A stretch of DNA of 64,000 nt from Rugamonas rubra (lineage in GTDB: Bacteria; Pseudomonadota; Gammaproteobacteria; Burkholderiales; Burkholderiaceae_D), in contig NZ_FOTW01000025.1 in assembly GCF_900114705.1 (NCBI RefSeq), positions 62,001 through 126,000 of the forward strand. The letters run 5' to 3'. Below are positions 1 through 9,886 of the stretch, in pieces (position 1 is the stretch's first letter; the number at the start of each line of letters is the position of its first letter). The position numbers and the translations under genes were made by a program. The notes beneath the pieces are model-generated. The model made no database searches. It saw only the letters and a list, made by a program, of their open reading frames with translations, and was not told the origin of the DNA.

Positions 1-2
1 GC

Positions 3-227
3 CGGCACGGCCAGTTCGTCTTCGACCGCGCGGTGTTGCTGGCCAAGGGCGTGATGTCGCGCGGCGGCGTCGGCGGCAAGCGCGCCCTGCGCGTGTATCC
101 GCCGTGGACCGTGCCGGTGGCCAAGGACGCCATTCGCACGCAGCGGTGGCAGCTGGCCTGCTTCGTGCCGCTGCGCAACGACGGCGGCGCCGACCCGGCG
201 CGCCTGCGCGCCTTGCTGAACCTCTGA
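3..227 (+). CDS. MepB-like protein, C-terminal part (cut by window edge)
   Basis: The reading frame is open from the first bases of the window, so only the last 74 or so residues are present. They carry GQFVF, GGKRALRVYPPW and TQRWQLACFV, a pattern I associate with the C-terminal end of the MepB family (small proteins of unknown biochemical function, first named beside a staphylococcal multidrug efflux pump). The assignment is by memory of the family pattern. The true start lies upstream of the window; the GTG at 33 is internal. The gene ends in TGA and is followed by 68 bases without a gene that still read like coding sequence. Confidence 0.6.
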   Translation, partial: RHGQFVFDRAVLLAKGVMSRGGVGGKRALRVYPPWTVPVAKDAIRTQRWQLACFVPLRNDGGADPARLRALLNL

Positions 228-295
228 CATCGACCTGCGCGGCGAGGTGGCGCCGGAGCACGAGCTGCTCGGCGCCGACGGCATGCCCTTGGACT
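228..295 (+). other. Coding-like remnant between MepB-like gene and phoD
   Basis: This short gap reads without a stop in one plus frame (starting at the ATC at 229) with the codon bias of the region, giving residues such as APEHELLGADG. There is no start codon or ribosome binding site. It may be the tail of a deleted gene. No function can be assigned. Confidence 0.25.
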
Positions 296-1909
296 TTAGA
301 CCGCCTGCGGCTCCAGGGTCTTCTTGAACTGCGACACGCCGTCCAGGTCGAGCAGCTCGACCGTCATCGCCTTCGACTGCGGGTCGATGGTGACCTCGCC
401 GAAGAACTGGTAGCCGGCGAACGGCGAGGAGTTGGCGATCTTCGGCGCCTTGGCGAACACTTCGGTGGGGCCGAAGGTCATGTCCAGCTTGTTCGGCCCG
501 AAGGCGCCGGCGTTCATCGGTCCGGCGACGAACTCCCAGAACGGCGCGAAGTCGGTGAAGCTGGCCTTGGCCGGATCGTAGTAGTGCGCCGCGCAGTAGT
601 GCACGTCGGCGGTGATCCAGGTGACGTTCTTGATGGCCTTGATGGCCTTGAGCAGGCGGGCGATCTCCAGCTCGCGGCCGGAGGCGGCGCCGTCGTCGCC
701 GTTGGCGCTGGCCTCCCAGCGGGTGGCGCCGTTGGCCTCGGTGCCGTCCGGCACGTACAGGCTCAGCGGCATGTCCGCCGCGATCACCTTCCACACCGCC
801 TTCGACGCCTTCAGCTCGCCGATCAGCCAGTCGATCTGCGCCGGGCCCAGGTAGGCGCTGCTGGCGTCCTCGACCGTTTGGCGGTTGGCCGAGTTCGGGC
901 CCCGGTAGCTGCGCATGTCCAGCACGAACACGTCGAGCAGCGGGCCGTAGGAGACGCTGCGGTAGATGCGCTGCGGCTCGGACTGCTTGAAGTAGCGCAT
1001 CGGCGCGTACTCGAGGAAGGCGCGCTGGCCGCGCGCCGCCAGGGTGGCCACGTTCTTCTCCTTGTAGCGCGCATCGGCCGACAGGTCCTTAGCCCCGTTG
1101 TAGTTGTTGACCACCTCGTGGTCGTCCCACTGCCACAGCTGCGGCACCTGGGCGGCGAACTTGCGGAAGTTCAAGTCCAGCGTGTTGTAGGCGTGGCGGC
1201 CACGGAACTCCTTGAGCGTCTCGGCCACCTTGCTGACCTCCTCGGTGACGATGCTCTTCCAGATCTTGCCGTTCTCGGCCACGGTCTCGGCCTTGATCGG
1301 GCCGTCGGCGTAGATGGTGTCGCCGCTGTGGATGAAGAAGTCCGGGTCGCGCTTGCGCATCGCCTCGTAGATCTTGACGCCGCCGAATTCGGTGTTGATG
1401 CCCCAGCCCTGGCCGGCGTTGTCGCCGCTCCAGTGGAAGCGCACCGGCTTGGTGCTGGCGGCGCCGGGCGCGGTGCGGAACTGGCCGCTCAGCACTTCGC
1501 TCTCGATGCGGCCGTCGCTCGGGTCGACGTAGCGCACGCGCACGTTGAGCGTTTGGCCGGCCGGCAGGCCGCTCAGGTCGACGCGGCTGGTGAAGTCGGT
1601 CGCCTCGGTGGCGGTGGGGCCGACGATGCGGCTGGGGTTGCTGAACTTGTCGCTGGTGTCGTACTCGACGATCATCTGCGCGTTGCGGTCGCTGCGACTC
1701 CAGACGATGGCCTGGTTCGAGGTGACGTCGCCGAATTGGATGCCGGACAGCAGCTTGGGCCGGTCCTTGTCGCTGATGATGACGGCCGGCGCGGCCGGCG
1801 ACGAGTCGCCGCCGCAGCCGCTCAACAGGGCGGAACCGGACAGCGCGGTGCTGCCAACCAGAATGCCGCCCTGCGAGAGGAAACGGCGGCGCGAGAGAAT
1901 GGAAGTCAT
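296..1909 (-). CDS. phoD: PhoD-type alkaline phosphatase, Tat-exported
   Basis: A 537-residue phosphatase predicted to release phosphate from phosphodiesters or phosphomonoesters outside the cytoplasm. The N-terminus has a twin-arginine motif (SRRRFLSQGG) followed by a hydrophobic stretch and LLSGCGG, so it is Tat-exported and possibly lipid-anchored. A fibronectin-like PhoD N-terminal domain precedes the metallophosphatase domain, where WSGDN, FIHSGDTIYADGP and WDDHEVVNNY match the family's metal-binding motifs. The ATG at 1909 was chosen because AGGAGC lies a few bases upstream; an earlier in-frame ATG at 1975 would put unneeded residues before the Tat signal. It stands alone. A possible Pho box upstream suggests induction by phosphate starvation. 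Confidence 0.9.
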   Translation of the reverse strand: MTSILSRRRFLSQGGILVGSTALSGSALLSGCGGDSSPAAPAVIISDKDRPKLLSGIQFGDVTSNQAIVWSRSDRNAQMIVEYDTSDKFSNPSRIVGPTATEATDFTSRVDLSGLPAGQTLNVRVRYVDPSDGRIESEVLSGQFRTAPGAASTKPVRFHWSGDNAGQGWGINTEFGGVKIYEAMRKRDPDFFIHSGDTIYADGPIKAETVAENGKIWKSIVTEEVSKVAETLKEFRGRHAYNTLDLNFRKFAAQVPQLWQWDDHEVVNNYNGAKDLSADARYKEKNVATLAARGQRAFLEYAPMRYFKQSEPQRIYRSVSYGPLLDVFVLDMRSYRGPNSANRQTVEDASSAYLGPAQIDWLIGELKASKAVWKVIAADMPLSLYVPDGTEANGATRWEASANGDDGAASGRELEIARLLKAIKAIKNVTWITADVHYCAAHYYDPAKASFTDFAPFWEFVAGPMNAGAFGPNKLDMTFGPTEVFAKAPKIANSSPFAGYQFFGEVTIDPQSKAMTVELLDLDGVSQFKKTLEPQAV

Positions 1910-1951
1910 GGAAGCTCCTAAAAGAATAGCTATCCATGCTATGTTCTTCAC

Positions 1952-1969
1952 ATGACAACATGATGAAAC
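1952..1969 (-). promoter_or_regulatory. Candidate Pho box upstream of phoD
   Basis: On the minus strand the site reads GTTTCAT, CATG, TTGTCAT: two 7-base half-sites with a 4-base spacer, matching the consensus CTGTCAT at 5 of 7 and 6 of 7 positions. It lies 43 bases before the phoD start codon, where a PhoB site replacing the -35 region would be expected. Seen by eye only. Confidence 0.4.
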
Positions 1970-2412
1970 GGGCAACGGAGCGGGCCGGCGGGCGGGCCGG
2001 CCGGCGTGGTCGCTCCGGCGCGGATGGGGCGGCCAAGACGCTCAGTTTGGTATGTCGCGAAGTTCGCCCTCTTTAGACTGCCTGCCCAAAAAGAGGACGC
2101 ACCTCTGCATGGTCTTGGTCCTGCACGCGGTCGGTCTCTTTCTGACGGCGGTTGTATGACTGCCATGACACTGACATAGCGCCTTCGCTGACCAGCGCCA
2201 TTTCCCCTGTTCATTGAGCCATCTCAATTTCAGACGCCAACACGAGAGTGCTTCCTCGCACTTTGACGAGAATCGAGGCGAAGTATCTCTTTTGCAATAC
2301 TATTGAACTCGGCAGCTTCGCCAGTTCAGGAATAAACTTTCCTCTGCACAGCGGGAAATAGAATGAACAATCACATGTCCTACGGGGCTGTAAAGCACAG
2401 GAGGCAGAGATA
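1970..2412. other. Gap between phoD and the small membrane protein
   Basis: About 440 bases. The part next to phoD is GC-rich; from about 2220 the base composition becomes more AT-rich and continues so into the small membrane-protein gene. No convincing gene, RNA or repeat was seen. The only clear signal is the Shine-Dalgarno sequence AGGAGG just before 2413. Confidence 0.3.
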
Positions 2413-2703
2413 ATGGCTCATGGTCCAAAAAATCGCTGGTGGGGCGGATTCACCATGTTTGCGGGCATTATTTCGCTCGCTTCCGTTCTGCTTCCTGCGA
2501 TTTTCGGAAACAGAATGATTGTTTCCCCAGTGCTTTTGTTCGGGATAGTGATAATTTGCAATCTCGCAAATTGCATGATTCCGGACACCTCAGAGAAAGA
2601 AAATGATGCGATTTTTTCGAAAATCTTCTTTCTCCGGCTTGCCCTGTCAACTGCATTTTCAGCGTTGATAATCGCAATCCATCTGGTTGCGATTAGGTTC
2701 TAG
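2413..2703 (+). CDS. Small three-helix membrane protein of unknown function
   Basis: A 96-residue protein with three hydrophobic segments (about residues 12-31, 36-53 and 72-94) separated by a charged loop, consistent with an inner-membrane protein. The start is well supported: AGGAGG lies 8 bases upstream of the ATG. Codon usage is clearly more AT-rich than the neighbours, which hints at recent acquisition. I do not recognise a family. It stands alone on the plus strand between phoD and thyA. Confidence 0.55.
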   Translation: MAHGPKNRWWGGFTMFAGIISLASVLLPAIFGNRMIVSPVLLFGIVIICNLANCMIPDTSEKENDAIFSKIFFLRLALSTAFSALIIAIHLVAIRF

Positions 2704-2786
2704 GCGTCAACGAGGTGCGTTTGATACTTTTCTGGGCGCATCTTTTCTCCCGTTTACACTGCTGCAGCGGCGTGCGAAAGGCGAGT

Positions 2787-3761
2787 TTACACCGCCATCG
2801 GCGCCGTAATCGGCGCATGGTGCTGATAGCCCACCAGCGAAAAGTCCGACGGCTCGATCTTCTCCAGCCACTCCGGCTCGTACTTGCCGGTCTTGGCGAA
2901 TTCCGGCACGCGGTCGGAAATGACGAACTGCGGCGCCGGGAAGGGCGCGCGGGTCAGCTGTTCCTTGACCATGTCCAGATGGTTTTCGTAGATGTGCGCG
3001 TCGCCGATGAAGTAGGTGAACCAGCGCGGCGTGTAGCCGGTCAGGCGCGCCACCAGATGCAGCAGGGCGGCGCCCTCGGCCAGGTTGAACGGCGTGCCCA
3101 GGCCGATGTCGTTGCTGCGCACGTAGAGGCAGAGCGACAGCTCGCGCGTGCCGGCGTTGGGGATGAACTGGTACAGCAGATGGCAGGCGGGCAGGGCGAC
3201 GGCGTCCAGGTCGGCCGGGTTCCAGCCGTGGAACAGGATGCGGCGGCTGCCCGGGTTGTTGACGATGGTGTCCAGGCACTCGCGCAGCTGGTCGATGGCT
3301 TTGTACAGCAAAACCTTCTTGACGCCCTCGTCGTCGATGGGGGCGACCAGGCGGAAGCCGTTCAACTGCGCGTCGGCGATCTGCGCCGGCTGGTCCGCTT
3401 CGATCAGCTTGTAGCCGGGCCAGCCGCGCCACTGCACGCCGTAGACCGGGCCGAGGTCGTCCTCGCCCATGCGGTAGGGGTTGTCCAGCCACTGCTGGTT
3501 CTCGTTGGCGTTCTGGTCCCACACCTTGCAGCCGAGGGCGCGGAAGTCGGCCGCGCTGCGCGAGGCGCGCAGGAAGGCGCACAATTCGCCGACCACCGAT
3601 TTGAAGGCCAGCTTCTTCGTCGTCACGGCGGGAAAGCCGTCGTTGAGCAGGTCGAAGCGCATCATCGCGCCGGGCACGCTGAGGGTGCGGATGCCGGTGC
3701 GGTTGTTCTGCCAGCTGCCGGTGTCAAGAACGGTTTTGATCAAATCCTGGTATTGCTGCAT
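2787..3761 (-). CDS. thyA: Thymidylate synthase
   Basis: A 324-residue thymidylate synthase, which methylates dUMP to dTMP using 5,10-methylenetetrahydrofolate in the cytoplasm. The nucleophile is Cys193 in LPACHLLYQF, preceded by the phosphate-binding GSRRILFHGWNP. RSNDIGLGTPFNL and the TYFIGDAHIYENH stretch are also typical. At 324 residues it belongs to the longer forms with an insertion in the small domain, rather than the 264-residue E. coli type. The ATG at 3761 has GGAG upstream and matches the usual N-terminus; an upstream ATG at 3830 would add 23 unrelated residues. No dihydrofolate reductase gene follows. Confidence 0.96.
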   Translation of the reverse strand: MQQYQDLIKTVLDTGSWQNNRTGIRTLSVPGAMMRFDLLNDGFPAVTTKKLAFKSVVGELCAFLRASRSAADFRALGCKVWDQNANENQQWLDNPYRMGEDDLGPVYGVQWRGWPGYKLIEADQPAQIADAQLNGFRLVAPIDDEGVKKVLLYKAIDQLRECLDTIVNNPGSRRILFHGWNPADLDAVALPACHLLYQFIPNAGTRELSLCLYVRSNDIGLGTPFNLAEGAALLHLVARLTGYTPRWFTYFIGDAHIYENHLDMVKEQLTRAPFPAPQFVISDRVPEFAKTGKYEPEWLEKIEPSDFSLVGYQHHAPITAPMAV

Positions 3762-3904
3762 GTGGTACTCCAACGTGGAACTGGCGCCGCAGGGGGCGTC
3801 TTGAAAGGGTAGATTGTAGCAGGCGGCCATTCGGCTCGCCTCGTGGCGGCGTGGTGCAAGGTCAAGGTGCCGGCGGCGCCCAAACCACCCAGCGGCGCAG
3901 AGCC

Positions 3905-3930
3905 AGGGTCAGACCCTAGGGTCTGACCCT
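3905..3930. repeat. GGGTCAGACCC palindrome, type A copy 1
   Basis: A perfect 26-base palindrome with the half-site AGGGTCAGACCCT followed directly by its reverse complement. Each half is itself nearly palindromic. It lies between thyA and rhlE. Identical copies occur at 6790, 28334 and 42505, making this a dispersed REP-like family. No T-tract follows, so it is not a standard terminator. Confidence 0.85.
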
Positions 3931-3972
3931 CGATTCAAGCCGGTGGGTTCGCCAATGTCAGTGCACGCTCGC

Positions 3973-5523
3973 TTAACGGCCGCGCCCGCCGGGCTTGGCG
4001 GCCTTGCGCGCGGCCGGCTGGGCCGCCGCGCGGGCGGTCGACTTGGCGCCCCGGCCGGCGGTGACGAACACGGCGCCTTTCGGCACCGGCGCGCCGGCGG
4101 CTTGGCCACCTCGCCGCGCCGCTCCACCACCGGCCCCCGCACCGCCGCCGAACTTGCCGGACTTGGCCGCCGGGGCGCCCAGGCCGGCCACCGGCGTGGC
4201 GCTGGACTGGCCGGGATGGCCGCCGGAAAGCGTCGATTTGCCAGCGGACGGCATCGCTTTGCCGCCCGACGGCGCAGCCTTGCCGCCGGGCGGCCCGGTG
4301 AAGGCGCGCTTCTTCTTAGTCGTCGCCTCCTTGGCTGCTGTGGCGGCCACCGCGGCGGCGGCGCCGGCCGGGCCGGTGGCCGGCACGCGGTGGTCGGCCT
4401 CGAAGCCGGGCTCCTCCTCGCGGCGGATCACCTGGCGGGTCAATTTTTCGATCTCGGCCAGCAGGTCGACCTCGTCGGCGCAGACCAGCGAGACGGCCTC
4501 GCCCTCGGCACCGGCGCGGCCGGTGCGGCCGATGCGGTGGATGTAGTCCTCGGCCACGGTCGGCAGGTCGAAGTTGACCACCTGCGGCAGGGCGTCGATG
4601 TCGAGCCCGCGCGCGGCCACGTCGGTGGCGACGAGCACCTGCACCTGCGCCGTCTTGAAGCGGTCCAGCGCGCGCAGGCGCGCCGGCTGGGTCTTGTCGC
4701 CGTGGATGGCGTCGGCCGCCACGCCTTGCTCCAGCAGGATCTTGACAAGCGCGTCGACGCCCTTGCGCGTCTTGACGAACACCAGCACCTGGCCCCAGCG
4801 CCGCTGCTTGAGCAGGTGCAGGAACAGCTCCGGCTTGCGCTTCTTGTCGGTCGGGATCAGCCACTGCTTGACGGTCTTGGTGGCGGTGTTGCGCGGGCTG
4901 ACCTGGATCTGCACCGGGTTGTTGAGCAGGCCGCCGGCCAGCGCGCGGATGGCGTCGGAGAAGGTGGCCGAGAACAGCAAAGTCTGGCGCTGCTTGGGCA
5001 GGGCGTCGAACACGGCGTTGAGTTCGCGCGAGAAGCCCAGGTCGAGCATGCGGTCGGCTTCGTCGAGCACCAGGGTTTGCAGCGAGTCGAAGTTGAGCAC
5101 GCCCTGGCCGTACAGGTCGAGCAGGCGGCCGGGGGTGGCCACCAGCACGTCGAGGCCCTTGCGCAGCTTGCTGATCTGCGGTTCGATCGCCACGCCGCCA
5201 TACGCCACATAGGAGCGCAACGGCAGGCTGGCGCCGTAGCGGCGGAAGCTGTCGTAGACCTGCTCGGCCAGCTCGCGCGTGGGCACCAGCACCAGGCAGC
5301 GCACCGATTGTGGCGCGACCACGCCGTCCATGGTCAGCCGCTGTAGGATGGGCAGGGCGAAGCCGGCGGTCTTGCCGGTGCCGGTCTGGGCGGCGGCCAT
5401 CAGGTCGCGGCCGGCCAGCACGGCGGGGATCGCCTGCGCCTGCACCGGCGTCGGTTCCGTGTAGCCCAGCGCGTCTAGGGTGCGCTGGATGGGGTCGATC
5501 AGGCCGAGGGTGTGGAAGCTCAT
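3973..5523 (-). CDS. rhlE: DEAD-box RNA helicase RhlE
   Basis: A 516-residue ATP-dependent RNA helicase, acting on structured RNA, ribosome assembly or mRNA turnover. It has the Q motif near residue 22, AQTGTGKT (45-52), PTREL, DEAD (154-157), SAT (185-187), ATDVAARGLDI and HRIGRTGRAG, in the usual order over about 370 residues. The last 140 residues are a low-complexity Gly/Ala/Lys/Arg tail, normal for RhlE and likely to bind RNA. The start MSFHTLGL is the usual N-terminus. A type A palindrome lies just beyond its 3' end. Confidence 0.95.
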   Translation of the reverse strand: MSFHTLGLIDPIQRTLDALGYTEPTPVQAQAIPAVLAGRDLMAAAQTGTGKTAGFALPILQRLTMDGVVAPQSVRCLVLVPTRELAEQVYDSFRRYGASLPLRSYVAYGGVAIEPQISKLRKGLDVLVATPGRLLDLYGQGVLNFDSLQTLVLDEADRMLDLGFSRELNAVFDALPKQRQTLLFSATFSDAIRALAGGLLNNPVQIQVSPRNTATKTVKQWLIPTDKKRKPELFLHLLKQRRWGQVLVFVKTRKGVDALVKILLEQGVAADAIHGDKTQPARLRALDRFKTAQVQVLVATDVAARGLDIDALPQVVNFDLPTVAEDYIHRIGRTGRAGAEGEAVSLVCADEVDLLAEIEKLTRQVIRREEEPGFEADHRVPATGPAGAAAAVAATAAKEATTKKKRAFTGPPGGKAAPSGGKAMPSAGKSTLSGGHPGQSSATPVAGLGAPAAKSGKFGGGAGAGGGAARRGGQAAGAPVPKGAVFVTAGRGAKSTARAAAQPAARKAAKPGGRGR

Positions 5524-5620
5524 GGTGTGGATTCTGTGAATTCTGAAGAAGGGGCGCAGTGTAGCGGCTGGCGGCCGCTTCTGCTGGATTAGTTGGGCGG
5601 CTTGGCGGGCCGCCGGAAGG

Positions 5621-6709
5621 TCACGGACCGGACAGCGCGGCGGCCCACAGCGCCAGGATCTCGCGCACGCGCGCGTCGGCCAGGGTCAGCAGGTTGTCGC
5701 CGACGTAGAGCTCGACCACGCTGTGGCCGGCCAGGGCGCCGTGGTTGGCGCGGTTGAACAGCCAGACGCCGTGTTCGGCGGCGACCTGGTTGCGGATCTC
5801 GTTGGCGCGCTCGCGCGCCACCGGCAGGTGCAGGTGCAGCATGTTGGCCTGCGGCCGCGCCGGGTTCGGCACCAGTTGCGGCACGCCGCGGAGCTGCTCG
5901 TACAGCCATTCGGTGCGGCGGAAGTAGTCGGGCATGGCGGCCAGGCGGGCGTCGAACTGCATGGCGGCGGCCACCACGTATGGCGTGCGGTGCACCACGT
6001 TGCCACCCTGGCGGCGGAACCATTCCTGCGCCGTGGCGACAAAGTCGGCGCGGCCGGCCAGCATGGCGCCGCCCAGGCCGCCGATGCCCTTGTACAGCGA
6101 GACGTAGATCGAGTCGAAGCCGGCGGCGATCTCTTGCGGCGTGCGGCCGTAGCCGGCGGCGGCCTCCCACAGGCGGGCGCCGTCCATGTGCAGGTGGATG
6201 TTGTGCGAGCGGCAGTGGTCCTTGATCTCGTCGAGCTCCTGCCAGCTCGGGCACTGGCCGCCGATCTCGCGCGCCGGGATCTCGATGGCGGCGGCGCCCA
6301 GCCGGTCGGGGATGGCGCGCAGTTCGTCGAGCGTCCACGGGCGGTGCTGGTCGCCGATTTGCAGCGCTTGGAAGTGGTCGAGCAGTTGGTGGTTGCCGCG
6401 CTCGTGGCGGAAGATGTGGGCGGTCGGGTGCAGCGCCACCAGCCGGCTGCCGCGTTCGGCGCAGGCCAGGCGCAGCGCCGTCACCTGGGTCATGGTGCCG
6501 GTGATGCAGAAGGTGGCCGCCTCGCAGCCGAGCAGGCCGGCCACCTTGCGTTCGAACTCCTGGATCAGCGCGCCCTCGCCGTAGGTGTCGTGGCCGACGT
6601 CGTTGGCCTCGCACCAGGCGGCCATGGCGGCGAAGGTCTGCGCCGGCGTCGCCTGGCGGTGGCCCGGCAGGACGGTGTGGCATTGCTGGCGCAGGTCGGC
6701 GTCGTTCAT
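5621..6709 (-). CDS. Threonine aldolase-like PLP enzyme (beta-eliminating lyase family)
   Basis: A 362-residue fold-type I PLP enzyme of the low-specificity L-threonine aldolase group, which cleaves threonine to glycine and acetaldehyde. The PLP lysine is Lys207 in SLYKGIGGLGGAM, and HMDGARLWEAA supplies the aspartate that contacts the cofactor nitrogen. The N-terminal region has GEGALIQEFERKVA, as in LtaE. Residues between the domains differ from E. coli LtaE, so other beta-hydroxy amino acids could be the substrate. The start MNDADLRQQ fits the conserved beginning. It is monocistronic, between rhlE and a type A palindrome. Confidence 0.85.
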   Translation of the reverse strand: MNDADLRQQCHTVLPGHRQATPAQTFAAMAAWCEANDVGHDTYGEGALIQEFERKVAGLLGCEAATFCITGTMTQVTALRLACAERGSRLVALHPTAHIFRHERGNHQLLDHFQALQIGDQHRPWTLDELRAIPDRLGAAAIEIPAREIGGQCPSWQELDEIKDHCRSHNIHLHMDGARLWEAAAGYGRTPQEIAAGFDSIYVSLYKGIGGLGGAMLAGRADFVATAQEWFRRQGGNVVHRTPYVVAAAMQFDARLAAMPDYFRRTEWLYEQLRGVPQLVPNPARPQANMLHLHLPVARERANEIRNQVAAEHGVWLFNRANHGALAGHSVVELYVGDNLLTLADARVREILALWAAALSGP

Positions 6710-6789
6710 GGCGGGCTCCGGTTGATCAATAGGATGGGGCTGGCGGGATTGCTGCCAGCGGCTCCGAAACTGCCCAGAGGCGGAGAACC

Positions 6790-6815
6790 AGGGTCAGACC
6801 CTAGGGTCTGACCCT
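6790..6815. repeat. GGGTCAGACCC palindrome, type A copy 2
   Basis: Identical 26-base perfect palindrome to the copy at 3905. It lies between the aldolase-like gene and the 3' end of the ABC exporter gene, in a gap of about 160 bases. Confidence 0.85.
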
Positions 6816-6869
6816 AGATTTAGGCCGCTGGTTTTTTTTGGGCTGGCTGCATTCGGGCCGCTCCGGGGT

Positions 6870-8755
<1,886 letters not shown>

Positions 8756-8759
<4 letters not shown>

Positions 8760-9886
8760 AGTTTCATCGGACTTACATAGCCGGTCATTTCCAGATAGGC
8801 GCGCCCGGCCGGCGCGCCGTCGCGGGTGAGCGTCACCGCGCCCTCCCAATACACCGCGCCGGTGGAACGGCGCGAATCCAACTCCTGGTCGTCCTGCAAA
8901 GGGGTGACGCCCCACACGGTCGAACCGGTGGTGAGCAGGGTGGCAACGGGATACTCTGCATTGGTGCGGGGCGAACGCCACCGCCTTTGCGCGGTAAAGC
9001 TGACCTGGTCCGGCGCGTACTGCGTGATCTTGCCCGCCGCGTCGCGCCATGTCGCGTGCGCCCATAGTTTACCACCTGTGGCGCTGCGGATCTGGAAAGC
9101 CATCAAGGCGCCGCCATCGGCCAGGTTGGCGCCGACCCAGTCCCAGCCGGTGGCGCCGGCGTCCAGCACCTGGCTGGACCACTCGTGGTCGAGCCAGGTG
9201 ACGCCGTTCACCGCCTCCGCCTTGCCGCCACGGGTGACGGTGCCGGTGGTGGTTAACTGTGGCGCGCTGTAGTAGTAGCTGGCCTGGGCCGGGCGCGGCC
9301 CCTTGCGCGAAAAGCCGCCCTCGCCCTGCAGCAGCAGGGGCTGGCTGGGCGCCAGGCGCAGCGCCAGCGCGAAGGACGGCGTGTCCAGCGTGACGCTGTA
9401 GACGCCGTCGGCGCCGCGCCGCATGCGCCAGTCGTCCAGTTTGATGTCGGTGTCGCCGACCTTGGCATAGGCCAGGCCGAAGCCCTCGCGCGCGCTGCGC
9501 TGGTCGTGCAGCAGCTTGCCGACGGCCGGGTCGGACAGCGCGGCGTGGCCGATGATCAGCTGCTTGGGCGCGAACTGGCTGGGGTTGGCGCGGTCGTGCT
9601 CGGTGGCGCTGCGGAAGAAGGTGACCTGGTAGCCCAGCGTTTTGCCGTCGGCCGTGGTGAGCCAGCCGGTGGCGTACCACCACTCGGTTTTGTAGTCCGG
9701 GTGGGCGCCGTAGGCGGCCGGGAAGCTCATCGGGGTGGCCAGCGGCGCCACCGCCGCGAACTGCGGCGGCGCGGCGAGCGCCGGCAGCGGCGCCAGCACG
9801 AGGCCGGCGGCCAGGGCGAGGGCGCCGGCCAGCGGCGCCCACAGTGCGGCGAGTCGTGAAGTGAAGCGCATTCGCAGTCCTCGCAT
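8756..9886 (-). CDS. Secreted CrtC/AttH-like lipocalin-domain protein
   Basis: A 376-residue exported protein of the COG5621/AttH group: two lipocalin-like barrels related to carotenoid 1,2-hydratase, with PDYKTEWWYATGWL, GYQVTFFRSA and NGVTWLDHEWSSQ. The signal peptide spans about residues 1-40 and ends near ALAAPPQ. In other bacteria such proteins are encoded next to FtsX-type ABC permeases, as here, and are thought to act in a periplasmic lipid or lipophilic-substrate pathway; the reaction is not known. The ATG at 9886 shares a base with the permease stop (TAATG) and has GGGAGG upstream. A second in-frame ATG five codons on is possible. Confidence 0.8.

Noticed and set aside
104..1921. A 605-codon plus-strand frame across phoD
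   Set aside because: Composition typical of an antisense shadow; phoD on the minus strand has Tat signal, ribosome site and catalytic motifs.
3905..3930. Type A palindromes as rho-independent terminators
   Set aside because: None of the copies is followed by a T-run, their sequence is conserved beyond what hairpin formation needs, and one related copy lies inside a gene.
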